Counted from the first letter of the stretch, positions 1 to 10,625 are shown. The stretch: DNA of 32,818 nucleotides from Bacillota bacterium (GCA_012838035.1 DUQB01000163.1:1-32818), one strand, 5' to 3'. Notes: generated by a model not told the origin, from the sequence alone. Translations and numbers: made by a program.

Positions 1-188
1 ACTGCCGCAAGTGCGCACAGATGGCCAGCGCCAAAACGTGTCCGCACGGGAAGCAGCATCATGTACAGCTGAGCGGCACCAAGGTGCGCGAGCTGTTAGC
101 CGCCGGCACACTGCCTCCACCTGAGGTCACCCGTCCGGAAACAGCACGGGTTTTGCTGTCTGAAATGGCGGCGTACGGGCGCCTATGA
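1..188 (+). CDS. sat: Sulfate adenylyltransferase (ATP sulfurylase), C-terminal end, partial
   Basis: The window opens inside this gene; only about 61 codons are present, in the frame beginning at base 3 and ending at TGA 186-188. The visible peptide carries the C-terminal signature of the Sat/MET3 family: a CxxC (CRKC) followed by ASAKTCPH, then [10 protein letters not shown] and a PPPEVTRPE segment. The enzyme makes adenosine 5'-phosphosulfate and pyrophosphate from ATP and sulfate, the first step of sulfate assimilation or dissimilation, in the cytoplasm. Which pathway it serves cannot be decided from this fragment. The next gene is a JAMM metalloprotein that could belong to the same sulfur metabolism. 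Confidence 0.9.
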   Translation, partial: CRKCAQMASAKTCPHGKQHHVQLSGTKVRELLAAGTLPPPEVTRPETARVLLSEMAAYGRL

Positions 189-279
189 GCAAAGGTAGGG
201 GGCTAGGGAGTCGCGCATTTGATTCGATAGACTTGCTTTCACTTTTGTATGGCGCAAGCCCAGGTTACATGTAGAAAGG

Positions 280-774
280 ATGCAGCGCTTGAATTATCTG
301 CGTATTCCTCATAGCCTATACCGGGCGGTGATCGCCCATTGTCGCCAAGAGGCGCCGAAGGAAGCTTGCGGCTTAGTGGCCGGAAAATCAGGGAAAGCGC
401 TCTACGTGCTGCCCATGCCGAATGTGGCGGCGAACCCGGAAAGGCACTTTCTTGTAGATCGGGAAGAGCAACAGAGCGCCTTTCGCTTCATGGCCGAGAA
501 GGGATGGGAGTTACTCTGCATTTATCATTCGCATCCGACGGCTCCGCCTATTCCGTCTACCGGCGACATCGCCCAAGCCTATTATCATAATGCGTTATAT
601 TTGATTGTAGGGTTGCGCGTACCGATCAAACCTGACGTACGTTTGTACCGTTTCGTGAAGCAGACTCGCCGGATGGTCGCCGTCCGTCTAATCGTACAAC
701 AACCAGGTCAACCGAAGCGCAGCCACAACCGAGAGAGCATCGGCTACATCCTGTGGGGGTGTTCTTTGCGATGA
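280..774 (+). CDS. M67 family JAMM/MPN+ metallopeptidase (Mec-like)
   Basis: A 164-residue protein with a complete JAMM zinc site: Glu28 in EACGL, then H83-S-H85-P, S93 and D96 in the pattern HxHP-x7-Sx2D. Prokaryotic single-domain JAMM proteins of this length include Mec (which removes cysteine or peptides from a ubiquitin-like sulfur carrier such as CysO) and other desampylase-like isopeptidases. Its position right after sat makes a role in sulfur-carrier processing attractive, but this is inference; no carrier gene is visible. Start choice: ATG 280 directly abuts the Shine-Dalgarno-like AGAAAGG (273-279), leaving no spacing, so the in-frame TTG at 289 (about 8 bases from it) may be the true start and would give a more typical N-terminus. 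The last ~35 residues (after about 130) show no recognisable motif. Confidence 0.85.
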   Translation: MQRLNYLRIPHSLYRAVIAHCRQEAPKEACGLVAGKSGKALYVLPMPNVAANPERHFLVDREEQQSAFRFMAEKGWELLCIYHSHPTAPPIPSTGDIAQAYYHNALYLIVGLRVPIKPDVRLYRFVKQTRRMVAVRLIVQQPGQPKRSHNRESIGYILWGCSLR

Positions 775-880
775 GTCGCGGCGAAGTGGTGACGCGACGC
801 CGCCGACTCGAAAAGAGTATGTCCGTGAATACCTTGCATGATCAATAACCGAGGTGATACACTGTTTTATGTAGAGGGGG

Positions 881-900
881 GCGGGCTCAACACAGCCCGC
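881..900 (+). terminator. Hairpin in the JAMM-maf gap, terminator-like but without a U-tract
   Basis: GCGGGCT (881-887) pairs perfectly with AGCCCGC (894-900) around a six-base loop. It is followed by TAATTCGTGTTT rather than a run of T, so it is at best a weak intrinsic terminator. The rest of the 288-base gap (775-1062) holds only a weak promoter-like pair (TTGCAT 834-839 and TACACT 858-863, 18 apart) and no gene. Confidence 0.4.
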
Positions 901-1062
901 TAATTCGTGTTTAGTCTGCGAATCGATTGGTTCCACCTGGTTACCGGCTTGGTAGCGGCCTTGTGTTTTACGCTTGCAACTAGCGGCGGCTATTAGACGT
1001 CAAGAGATAAATGGTTCCGCGCCAGGCGCACATTTTGCCTTTAGAGGAGACTAGTCGTTTAT

Positions 1063-1674
1063 ATGGAGGTTATCCTTGCTTCTGCATCACCTCGGAGGCG
1101 TGAACTACTCTCGAGCGTTGGGCTTGAGTATAAGGTGGTTCCTGCCGATATTATTGAGGCGGAGTATACGCAGGGGAGTCCGGCGGCGTATGCCCGTGCT
1201 TTGGCGCAAGCTAAAGCGCAGGCCGTAGCTTACGAGTATCCTGAGGCTATTGTGATAGGCGCCGATACGATAGTACTTTGTGAAGAGCAAATTTTGGGCA
1301 AGCCGGAGGATGAGGCTGATGCTAAGCGCATGCTCCGTTTCCTCAGCGGCCGACGCCACGACGTGATTACAGGGGTGGCCGTAGCCGCCGGATGTGGCCC
1401 CTGCGCCGGACAAACCTTGCTTTCGCACGTACAAAGCGGCGTATACTTCCGGGAATTGACCGACGATGAGATCGACGCCTATGTCGCAGGAGGCGAACCT
1501 CTGGATAAAGCGGGAGCTTACGGTATTCAAGGCGTAGCAGCTCTTTTTATAGAACGAATTGACGGATGCTACTTCAATATCGTGGGGCTGCCGTTGTACA
1601 AGGTAGGCGCCATGTTGAATCAATGCGGGGTTGCGCTGTTAACACGCCGCCATGCATTGGCCGGTTCTCGGTAG
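1063..1674 (+). CDS. maf: Maf family nucleoside triphosphate pyrophosphatase
   Basis: A 203-residue protein beginning with the Maf signature ILASASPRRRELL (residues 4-16), followed by IGADTIV and LGKPEDEADAKRML, which form the conserved nucleotide pocket. Family members hydrolyse dTTP/UTP or modified NTPs to the monophosphate and pyrophosphate; Bacillus Maf is also linked to septum formation. The ATG follows AGAGGAGA (1042-1049) at a usable distance. It heads the conserved maf-radC-mreBCD cluster. The ~15 residues after the core (LLTRRHALAGSR region) are a small extension with no known role. Confidence 0.93.
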   Translation: MEVILASASPRRRELLSSVGLEYKVVPADIIEAEYTQGSPAAYARALAQAKAQAVAYEYPEAIVIGADTIVLCEEQILGKPEDEADAKRMLRFLSGRRHDVITGVAVAAGCGPCAGQTLLSHVQSGVYFRELTDDEIDAYVAGGEPLDKAGAYGIQGVAALFIERIDGCYFNIVGLPLYKVGAMLNQCGVALLTRRHALAGSR

Positions 1675-1747
1675 TCACTTTTTATCAGATAAACAAGTTC
1701 CCAATTGCCATGCCGAGTGCCCGTGAGGGAGAACGGAGGGCTCGCAT

Positions 1748-3534
<1,787 letters not shown>

Positions 3535-3598
3535 TCTGCGCCAAGAGCGAGTTTCACCAGGACTCACCTTCTTTTTGGCTTGAAGGAGTTGCATAAGC

Positions 3599-4453
3599 GT
3601 GGGCCCGGGAAAGTGGCGGTGGGCGGTTCTTGGCCCCATCATTTTGATCATCGCCGGCATCATTGTGGCAACAACAGGGCCGCGTGACGAGTTAGGTTGG
3701 GCGGAAAAGGCGTTTCGGGAAGCGTTAGCCCCGCTACAGAGCGGGGTTACTCGTATTGCCGACGGTATTGTCGGCGTCACCACCCGGATCGTTCGACTAA
3801 CCCGGTTGGCCAAGGAAAATGAGGCATTGCGTAAGGAAGTAGAAGAGCTTCGGACAGAGAGAGCGGCGCTACTCGAAGCCCAGCGCGAAAACGAGGAGTT
3901 GCGCAGACTGGTGGATTTGGAGCGGCGCGCTCCCGACCAGGTGCAAATAGCCGAGGTCATTTATCGTACGCCCGGCAACTGGTTCAGCACTATTATTATC
4001 AATAAAGGTTCTGCTCATAACGTGGAGAAAGGTATGGCGGTGGTTACTCCGGAAGGCGTCGTCGGCCATGTGCGGTTGGTAACCCGCCATACCGCCGAAG
4101 TGATGCTGATAACAGATACGAAGTCCGCCCTGGGCGGTCGCGTATACCGTACCAATCAAGTCGTTTTGGTGGAAGGGCAAGGCGATGCCGGTAGGGGCAA
4201 GGCGCTGGTGAAACCGCTTGCCAGCGAGGCCGACTTAGTGGTAGGTGATTACATCATCACATCCGGATTGTCGGAAATCTATCCTAAGGGGCTTCCTGTG
4301 GGAATTGTCGAGGCGGTGTATGAAGGCCGTTACGGTTTAACCACATACGGGCAGTTGCAACCGTTTGTCGAGTTCGATCGCCTGGAGTGGGTCGCCGTAC
4401 TCACAAAACCGCATGCTCGGTTCGGAGAAGAGGTATATGGCGGACATCCGTAA
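3599..4453 (+). CDS. mreC: Rod shape-determining protein MreC
   Basis: A 284-residue bitopic membrane protein. It has an N-terminal transmembrane helix (about 7-26), a coiled coil (about 65-108, rich in E/L/R heptads) and a C-terminal beta domain beginning near VIYRTPGNWFSTIIINKGS and containing the conserved GMAVVTPEGVVGHV and SDYIITSG-like (GDYIITSGL) segments. MreC links MreB to PBP2 and RodA on the outer face of the membrane. The start is GTG 3599, about 11 bases after AAGGAG (3582-3587). The gene ends inside mreD, a 17-base overlap that suggests translational coupling. Confidence 0.95.
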   Translation: MGPGKWRWAVLGPIILIIAGIIVATTGPRDELGWAEKAFREALAPLQSGVTRIADGIVGVTTRIVRLTRLAKENEALRKEVEELRTERAALLEAQRENEELRRLVDLERRAPDQVQIAEVIYRTPGNWFSTIIINKGSAHNVEKGMAVVTPEGVVGHVRLVTRHTAEVMLITDTKSALGGRVYRTNQVVLVEGQGDAGRGKALVKPLASEADLVVGDYIITSGLSEIYPKGLPVGIVEAVYEGRYGLTTYGQLQPFVEFDRLEWVAVLTKPHARFGEEVYGGHP

Positions 4454-4949
4454 GATCCTTATTGTAGCAGCTGTTCTTGTGAGCGCGGTTGTCGTACAGT
4501 CTACACTGTTCACCAAGCTCGTCAAAGGCGCACATCCCGATCTCATGCTGGCTGTTACGGCCAGTGCCGGGTTGGCGGGAGGACTATGGACAGGTTGCGC
4601 CATAGGGTTAGCCGGCGGATTGCTGCTCGATCTGCTGACCGGACGATTAGTCGGTCTGACCATGGCCACCATGGCCATCGCCGGGTTGGTCAGCGGCCGT
4701 TTGGCCGGCCGTCTGTATAAAGAAAATCCGTTTGTCCCGGTTGTCATCGGCGCTGCTGCTTCGGCGATCAATCAACTTCTGTATGTCGTAACGGCGCGTG
4801 CGTTTGGTGTGGTCATCCCCATAGTCGATAGCCTGATCAATATTGTTCTCCCGTCCGTATGGTACAACGGCTTGCTTACAGCCTTAGTCTTCCCCTTGAT
4901 TTACAGGCTGTATAACCACATCGTCTATATGGAGTCAACCAAGCTCTGA
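4437..4949 (+). CDS. mreD: Rod shape-determining protein MreD
   Basis: From ATG 4437 the product is a 170-residue, very hydrophobic protein beginning MADIRKILIVAAVLVSAVVV, with about five membrane segments and the conserved pattern HPDLMLAVTASAGLAGG. GAAGAGG (4427-4433) precedes the ATG; a longer open frame upstream (to 4365) has no ribosome-binding site and lies within mreC. MreD is the third membrane subunit of the elongation complex with MreC and PBP2. Confidence 0.93.
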   Translation: MADIRKILIVAAVLVSAVVVQSTLFTKLVKGAHPDLMLAVTASAGLAGGLWTGCAIGLAGGLLLDLLTGRLVGLTMATMAIAGLVSGRLAGRLYKENPFVPVVIGAAASAINQLLYVVTARAFGVVIPIVDSLINIVLPSVWYNGLLTALVFPLIYRLYNHIVYMESTKL

Positions 4950-5042
4950 GCAGCTCCGGCAACATGGGGTACCCAAAGTGGCCGTTGCCTCTAGTCTATC
5001 TCGAATCCGTGTTAAATACCGACTCAGGAGGATGCAAAGCCG

Positions 5043-6956
5043 GTGTCCGAACGCAGCCTCGCCAACAGGCTCAGGGCGATAGGATTCCTACTCGTCGCGG
5101 TATATGCGGTAATGACCGCGCGCCTATGGTATTTACAGGTTGTGCGGGGAGAGCATTATATGCAGTTAGCCGATGTGAATCGCATTCGCGTTGTTCCCAT
5201 TCGGGCGCCTCGCGGTGCTATCTATGATCGTTATGGACAACCCCTGGTGCGTAATCGCTTTTCTTATACGGTATCGCTCGTCCCTTTGGGTCTGGATGAG
5301 GAAAGCAAGCCTTATGTATTCGATACATTAGCACGGATCCTGAATATGCCACAGGAAGAGATCAGCCGCATTCTGGTCGAAGAGAGCGGACCGTACCCCT
5401 ATGAACCGGTGCGTCTAAAGCGCGATGCTACCGCAGAGATGGTCATTGCGATCGAGGAGCGGCGCGAGGATCTACCCGGCGTTCTGGTGGAAGAAGAGTG
5501 GACGCGGGAGTATGTGTACGGCGAGGTGCTCAGCCACACTCTGGGTTATTTAGGCGCCGTGGATAAAGACGATCTGCAGAAGGGATATCGGCCGACCGAC
5601 CTCATTGGCAAAAACGGGCTCGAACTCGCCTATGAAGCATTCTTGCGAGGCGAGGACGGTCAGCGGCGTGTCGAGGTGAATGCAAGGGGGAGACCGATCC
5701 GGGAGCTTTCTACGATTGATCCGATCCCCGGCTACGACATGTATCTGACCATCGACCTGAGCGTGCAATTGGCGGCGGAGGAAGCGATGCGCACTCATTT
5801 GGCCCAAGTGAACAAAACCTCCCGGTATAAAAAGGCCGGCGCGGGCGCGGTGGTGGCTATGGATCCGCGCAGCGGCGAGATACTCGCTTTGGTAAGCCAA
5901 CCCGGTTACGATCCGAACCAGTTCATTAGCGAGAACAGAAGCGCCTACTATATGCAGATTACCGCGCATCCGCAAAGTCCGCTGCTCAATAGGGCGCTGC
6001 GAGACTTTCCACCGGGTTCCACCTTTAAGCCTTTTACCGGCCTTACGGCGCTGGAAGCGGATACACTGCAGCCCAATGAGTACTACAACGCCACCGGTTA
6101 TGGCAAATACGGCAAGAAGGACTGGACCCTCAATGCCGTTCCACAGCAAGCTCCCGCCGGGCGAGTGACCATTGTGGGCGCCTTGGCTCGTTCAGCCAAC
6201 GACTTTTTCTGGGAAATCGCCTTGCGGCCCAAAACAGGCGGCGTCGATGCAATCGCCAGGATGGCCCGCTCCTTCGGTTTTGGCCAACCAACGGGGCTGC
6301 GCATATCTCCGGCCGAGAAAGCGGGCTTAGTCCCGGACAAGGCCTGGAAAGAGCGCATTTACGGTGTCGGTTGGTATGAGGCGGAGACGATGGATGTGGC
6401 CATCGGCCAAGGCTTCTTGAAGGTAACGCCTCTGCAAATGGCCGTCGCTTATTCGGGCATCGCCAATCGAGGAGACATGTATAGACCTATTTTGGTACGG
6501 CGCATTATGACCCCGGAAAGGCAAGTGGTGATGGAAGCCGCATCACAACTGGCGCGGCGGGTGCAAGTGGCGCAGGAGCATTGGGAAGTGATTATTGAGG
6601 GACTGCGGGCGGTGATACAATGGCCTAACGGAACGGCGCAAAGCTCTTTCCGTAATACGCAGTACGATGCAGCCGGCAAGACGGGATCGGCGCAAACATC
6701 CCCCGGACAACCGGCGCACGGTTGGTTTGCCGCCATGGCACCTGCGACTGATCCGGAGATCGTTGTGGTGGTTTTCGCCGAGTTCGGGGAAGGTGGCGCT
6801 TCGGCGGCGGCGCCCATCGCCCGACAGGTTTTGGATGCTTATTTTGCGGCCAAGGAGGCTCGTGCAGCGCAGAATACCGCGGAGATACCGATTCCGGCGC
6901 CGGGTAATCTACCGCATGTGGACTTTTCACAGGCCTTGCGTTCTCCTGCGGATTAA
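5043..6956 (+). CDS. mrdA: Penicillin-binding protein 2 (transpeptidase of the elongasome)
   Basis: A 637-residue class B PBP. It has a short cytoplasmic tail, a transmembrane helix (about 12-28), the N-terminal dimerisation/pedestal region with IRAPRGAIYDRYG (the class B 'RGxIxDRNG' motif) and a C-terminal transpeptidase domain. Catalytic motifs are S326-T-F-K329, S384-A-N and K546-T-G. It crosslinks peptidoglycan during lateral elongation, paired with RodA, whose gene lies further downstream at 9084. The start is GTG 5043 with CAGGAGG at 5025-5031. The location directly after mreBCD identifies it as the MrdA/PBP2 type rather than the septal FtsI type. Confidence 0.95.
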   Translation: MSERSLANRLRAIGFLLVAVYAVMTARLWYLQVVRGEHYMQLADVNRIRVVPIRAPRGAIYDRYGQPLVRNRFSYTVSLVPLGLDEESKPYVFDTLARILNMPQEEISRILVEESGPYPYEPVRLKRDATAEMVIAIEERREDLPGVLVEEEWTREYVYGEVLSHTLGYLGAVDKDDLQKGYRPTDLIGKNGLELAYEAFLRGEDGQRRVEVNARGRPIRELSTIDPIPGYDMYLTIDLSVQLAAEEAMRTHLAQVNKTSRYKKAGAGAVVAMDPRSGEILALVSQPGYDPNQFISENRSAYYMQITAHPQSPLLNRALRDFPPGSTFKPFTGLTALEADTLQPNEYYNATGYGKYGKKDWTLNAVPQQAPAGRVTIVGALARSANDFFWEIALRPKTGGVDAIARMARSFGFGQPTGLRISPAEKAGLVPDKAWKERIYGVGWYEAETMDVAIGQGFLKVTPLQMAVAYSGIANRGDMYRPILVRRIMTPERQVVMEAASQLARRVQVAQEHWEVIIEGLRAVIQWPNGTAQSSFRNTQYDAAGKTGSAQTSPGQPAHGWFAAMAPATDPEIVVVVFAEFGEGGASAAAPIARQVLDAYFAAKEARAAQNTAEIPIPAPGNLPHVDFSQALRSPAD

Positions 6957-7072
6957 GGTCTTCGATTCGCAGGTTGTTCCGATCATGCTATGGACATGAA
7001 GGAAGGAAATGCAACAAAGTCGCAGAAGGTAGAGTATTAGCTTAGTATAAGAAACAGGTAGGCGATGATTAG

Positions 7073-7771
7073 GTGTCTGCACGCGGGAGCGTGGTTCTTA
7101 AGGGAAGTAGGAATAACGGCGTTACCATTGTGATTCGTGACGATGCCGACTTTAACGACGTCATTGCGGAGTTGCGCGCCAAACTGGGACAAGCGCGGCG
7201 ATTTATGGGTGGGGCGCCATTACATTTAGATACTGGTACACGTCCGGTAACGACCGAAGAATTTTTGGCGTTGAATAAAGTCGCGCAAGAATTTGGGCTC
7301 ATTATTCTGGAAAATGAAGGAGTTCGGTCTATGCCGGCTAAATCTGCCGAAGACCCCGGCGTTACCTCAGCTCATCAATTTGCCGGTTCCCGCAGCGGCT
7401 CGTATGATGCAGCGCGACAAGGCGGCACAAAGGAGGAAGAGAGCAACACTCTTTTACATAAGCGTACGCTCCGCTCCGGTCAGCGTATCGATTATGACGG
7501 AAATGTAGTGGTATTAGGCGATGTGAATCCTGGCGCCGTCATTAATTGTACAGGTGACATTCTGGTATTCGGCACATTGCGCGGTGTAGCCCATGCCGGG
7601 GCGCAAGGCAATGCGAAAGCGGTGGTGGTCGCATTCCGGCTTGAACCTACGCAATTGCGTATCGCGCAATACATTTCCCGAGCGCCCGACGGCGAAACGG
7701 CAGCGCCGACCGGTCCCGAAATGGCCTTGGTAAAAGATGATCAGATCCAAATAGAAGTCTATGCCTGTTAA
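7073..7771 (+). CDS. minC: Septum site-determining protein MinC
   Basis: A 232-residue protein with an N-terminal MinC domain (about 1-105, including VTIVIRDDADFNDVIAELRAKL) and the C-terminal right-handed beta-helix domain (about 125-232, with TLRSGQRIDYDGNVVVLGDVN and GDILVFGTLRGVAHAG). MinC inhibits FtsZ assembly away from midcell and is recruited by MinD. The linker (about 106-125) is short and polar. Start GTG 7073 has only a weak ribosome-binding site (AGGTAGGCG at 7057-7065), so the start is moderately certain. The 116-base gap before it shows no clear promoter. Confidence 0.94.
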   Translation: MSARGSVVLKGSRNNGVTIVIRDDADFNDVIAELRAKLGQARRFMGGAPLHLDTGTRPVTTEEFLALNKVAQEFGLIILENEGVRSMPAKSAEDPGVTSAHQFAGSRSGSYDAARQGGTKEEESNTLLHKRTLRSGQRIDYDGNVVVLGDVNPGAVINCTGDILVFGTLRGVAHAGAQGNAKAVVVAFRLEPTQLRIAQYISRAPDGETAAPTGPEMALVKDDQIQIEVYAC

Positions 7772-7841
7772 GCCGTTGGGTGAATGGCGGATAAACAAGT
7801 CGCCTCAGCTTATCGGCTACTGTTAGAGGAGGTCCCGCCCA

Positions 7842-8657
7842 ATGCCGGGAAGAGTGTTAGTCATAACCAGTGGCAAAGGTGGGGTGGGTAAAACTACCAC
7901 TACCGCCAACTTAGGTACAGGTCTGGCGATAGCAGGCCAAAAGGTTTGTTTGGTCGATGCGGACATCGGGTTGCGGAACCTTGATGTCGTGATGGGCTTG
8001 GAGAACCGCATCGTCTACGATCTTGTCGAAGTGGTTGAAGGGAATTGCAAGCTGCGCAACGCGTTAATCAAGCATAAGCGCAACGATAACCTCTTCTTGC
8101 TTCCCGCGGCGCAAACCAGGGAAAAGGATGCGGTTTCGCCTGAGCAGATGAAGGGCCTCTGTGAGCAACTGGCGGCAGAGTTCGACTTCGTTCTCGTCGA
8201 TTCACCGGCCGGCATCGAGCATGGTTTCCGTAATGCCATCGCCGGCGCAGATGAGGCCATCATCGTAACCACGCCCGAGGTTTCCGCAGTGCGCGACGCC
8301 GATCGTATCATCGGCATGCTTGAGGCTCACGAGCTCTTCAGTCCGAAGCTGATCATCAATCGCCTACGACCGGAAATGGTGAAGCGGGGCGACATGATGG
8401 ACGTCCAGGATGTTATCGAGATATTGGCTATTGATCTGCTCGGGGTGGTCCCCGACGACCAGGCGGTGATTGTAGCCACAAACCGGGGCGAACCGGTGGT
8501 GTTCGACGAGAAGTCCCTTTCTGCTGCGGCTTACCGCAATATTGTCGGCCGCATTCTCGGGGAAGACATTCCGCAAATGGATTTTGAACCGGAGAGCATG
8601 TTGGAGAAACTACGTCGTTTGGTACCCCTGCGGTTCTCGCGCAGGAAAGCAAACTAA
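7842..8657 (+). CDS. minD: Septum site-determining protein MinD (ParA-family ATPase)
   Basis: A 271-residue ATPase with the deviant Walker A motif GKGGVGKTTT (residues 11-20), switch I around DADIGLRNLDVVMGLENR and Walker B FVLVDSPAGIE. The C-terminus (LEKLRRLVPLRFSRRKAN) is a basic amphipathic membrane-targeting helix. MinD binds the membrane in its ATP form and brings MinC there; MinE stimulates its ATPase. Strong AGAGGAGGT (7825-7833) precedes ATG 7842. Confidence 0.97.
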   Translation: MPGRVLVITSGKGGVGKTTTTANLGTGLAIAGQKVCLVDADIGLRNLDVVMGLENRIVYDLVEVVEGNCKLRNALIKHKRNDNLFLLPAAQTREKDAVSPEQMKGLCEQLAAEFDFVLVDSPAGIEHGFRNAIAGADEAIIVTTPEVSAVRDADRIIGMLEAHELFSPKLIINRLRPEMVKRGDMMDVQDVIEILAIDLLGVVPDDQAVIVATNRGEPVVFDEKSLSAAAYRNIVGRILGEDIPQMDFEPESMLEKLRRLVPLRFSRRKAN

Positions 8658-8739
8658 GGCGTGCGCCTGGGGCAACTCATAGAACAATGAACTCATTCAT
8701 GCGCTTTGAGAGCCCGCATGCAGACAGGGGGAACGCAAT

Positions 8740-9018
8740 ATGCTAGAATTCCTAGCGAGGTTATTCGGCAGGGAGGAGTCCAGCGGCAAGCAGGCAAAAG
8801 AGCGCTTGCGGCTCGTGCTGGTGCACGATCGAGCAAGCGTATCGCCGCACCTCCTAGAGATGTTACGGGTAGACTTATTGGAGGTTATCTCCAAGTACAT
8901 GGAAGTTGATGAGCCGGGCCTGGAGGTCAACTTGGAGCACGAAAAAGACACGGTGGCCTTGGTTGCGAATATACCGATACGGCGTTTAAAGCGGCAGGGT
9001 AGTAAGGTTGCCCACTGA
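8740..9018 (+). CDS. minE: Cell division topological specificity factor MinE
   Basis: A 92-residue protein with the MinE layout: an N-terminal amphipathic membrane-binding segment (MLEFLARLFG), the MinD-contact region (AKERLRLVLVHDRA) and the C-terminal dimerisation domain (VDLLEVISKYMEVDEPGLEVNLE). MinE stimulates MinD and confines MinC/D to the poles. A MinE-type rather than DivIVA-only system points to a Clostridia-like host. CAGGGGGA (8724-8732) precedes ATG 8740. Confidence 0.95.
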   Translation: MLEFLARLFGREESSGKQAKERLRLVLVHDRASVSPHLLEMLRVDLLEVISKYMEVDEPGLEVNLEHEKDTVALVANIPIRRLKRQGSKVAH

Positions 9019-9083
9019 TATCAGGAGCACAAGTCCGGTTGAGGCGGGTCTACCTGCTCTAATGGGGAAGGGAGGTCCGCTTT

Positions 9084-10196
9084 TTGCTCATTGAGCGACG
9101 AATGCTGCGCAGTCTCGATCCCTTGCTGGTGTTTGCAGTCGCCGGCCTGATTCTGTTCGGACTGGTGGCTGTGTTTAGCGCCGGCGGCAGCTCACTATAT
9201 TATTTCAAGCGACAAATAGTCTGGACGATCATCGGCTGCGGTATCGTCGTAGCTTGTTTGCAGTTCGATTACCGCTATTTCGGCAGATTCACGCGGCTTT
9301 TATATATTGCCGGTGTCGGTGCGCTGGCTTTCACCTTGTTTGCCGGCTATGCGCAAATGGGGGCGCAACGCTGGCTGCAACTCGGTTCTGTTCCAGTCCA
9401 ACCTTCCGAATTCATGAAAGTGATTTTGGTAATCACTTTAGCCAAGCATTTGGAGCAACATACCTTTGCCACTTGGCGCGACATGCTCTCGCCGCTAATT
9501 CATGCGGGTATCCCTATGCTCTTCGTCCTGCTGCAACCCGATTTGGGCTCCACCATCATCTTCGGCAGCCTATGGCTGGGGATGGTGTTCGTCGCCGGCG
9601 CTCCCGTTAAACAGCTGGCGATATTGACGGGTAGCGCTGCGGCTGTAGGCGGAGCGGCTTTACTTGCGTCTTTAAAAGGTTGGGTTTCTCTCATCAAGCC
9701 GTACCAGATCAAACGCATTTTGGTATTTCTGGACCCATACGCTTATCGGTACAATGAGGGGTACAACATTATCCAATCCATGTACGCCATCGGTTCCGGG
9801 CGTTTTTTCGGCAAGGGTTTCCTAGCGGGCAGTCAAACGCAGCTGAACTTCTTGCCTGCGCGCCACACCGACTTCATCTTTTCGGTAATTGGTGAGGAAT
9901 TCGGTTTTTTGGGCGCACTATTGCTCATCAGTCTATATATGCTCTTCCTGTGGCGCACCATCCGTACCATTGCGGAGATCGACTCACGCTTCGGCCGGCT
10001 TCTGATCGCAGGCATTTTCACGATGTTTCTGACGCAGTTTACGATCAATGTCGGCATGAGCCTAGGCGTGATGCCTGTAACAGGTAAGCCTTTGCCCTTC
10101 ATCAGCTATGGCGGCAGCGCTTCACTGGCCAACTTCGCCGCATTGGGCATTATCTTCAACGTGAACATGCGGCGGCGCAAAATCCATTTCTCTTAA
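9084..10196 (+). CDS. rodA: RodA, SEDS-family peptidoglycan glycosyltransferase
   Basis: A 370-residue polytopic protein (about ten membrane helices) of the FtsW/RodA/SpoVE family. Conserved SEDS segments include VQPSEFMKV (about residue 105), LLQPDLGSTIIF, HTDFIFSVIGEEFGFLG and the C-terminal TGKPLPFISYGGSASLANF. RodA polymerises lipid II into glycan strands with PBP2. I favour RodA over FtsW/SpoVE because of the mre/min context. Start is TTG 9084, seven bases after GGAGGT (9071-9076). Confidence 0.94.
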   Translation: MLIERRMLRSLDPLLVFAVAGLILFGLVAVFSAGGSSLYYFKRQIVWTIIGCGIVVACLQFDYRYFGRFTRLLYIAGVGALAFTLFAGYAQMGAQRWLQLGSVPVQPSEFMKVILVITLAKHLEQHTFATWRDMLSPLIHAGIPMLFVLLQPDLGSTIIFGSLWLGMVFVAGAPVKQLAILTGSAAAVGGAALLASLKGWVSLIKPYQIKRILVFLDPYAYRYNEGYNIIQSMYAIGSGRFFGKGFLAGSQTQLNFLPARHTDFIFSVIGEEFGFLGALLLISLYMLFLWRTIRTIAEIDSRFGRLLIAGIFTMFLTQFTINVGMSLGVMPVTGKPLPFISYGGSASLANFAALGIIFNVNMRRRKIHFS

Positions 10197-10293
10197 CACG
10201 CTACTCGGCACGAAAAGCGGGTACCAAGCATACGTCGCAGCTTCGCGGCGGAACAGAGCCGGCATTTAACATCTCCGCTTCCCATATAGTCTA

Positions 10294-10329
10294 GTGATAC
10301 GCCGTCTAAGGCACGGTATACGGCGTCAC
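10294..10329 (+). other. Hairpin upstream of the 90-residue membrane protein gene
   Basis: GTGA plus CGCCGT (10294-10305, with a two-base TA bulge) pairs with ACGGCG plus TCAC (10320-10329), making about ten pairs. No T-run follows. It ends about 20 bases before the next start codon. The rest of 10197-10351 shows no gene. Confidence 0.35.
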
Positions 10330-10351
10330 TCGGCTGTGAAGGGGTCTGTAG

Positions 10352-10624
10352 GTGCGAACGCTTTGGCTCCGCTTGCTGCTTTGTATTATTATCCCGGCAT
10401 TCCTGACAGGTGTATGCGCCGAGTTGGGGATAGTGCGGCTACCCCCAGTATCAGTGCTGCCAATTCTGCAGACGTTGCATAAGCGTCTGGACTGGACCGT
10501 GCTGGTGACGAGCATCAGGGGATTAGGCAGCTTTAACTCTCGCCTAGACTGGGCGGACGTTTTTAAGCGCCTGATCGTTCCGGCGCCGTCCGCCTCCCGA
10601 CCGTTACGGCTCAGGATGCAATAA
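10352..10624 (+). CDS. Small membrane/secreted protein of unknown function, in the position of spoIVFA
   Basis: A 90-residue open frame starting at GTG 10352, with AAGGGG (10339-10344) about seven bases upstream, and ending one base before the spoIVFB ATG. It has one N-terminal hydrophobic helix (about 4-24, LWLRLLLCIIIPAFLTGVCA) followed by a ~65-residue tail rich in L, R and P. In many Clostridia the gene before spoIVFB is spoIVFA, which has a membrane anchor and a LytM/M23 domain; no M23 motif (HxxxD or HxH) is visible here. It could be a degenerate SpoIVFA anchor, an unrelated partner of SpoIVFB, or a chance frame, though the ribosome-binding site and tight spacing argue for a real gene. 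Confidence 0.6.
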   Translation: MRTLWLRLLLCIIIPAFLTGVCAELGIVRLPPVSVLPILQTLHKRLDWTVLVTSIRGLGSFNSRLDWADVFKRLIVPAPSASRPLRLRMQ

Positions 10625-10625
10625 A

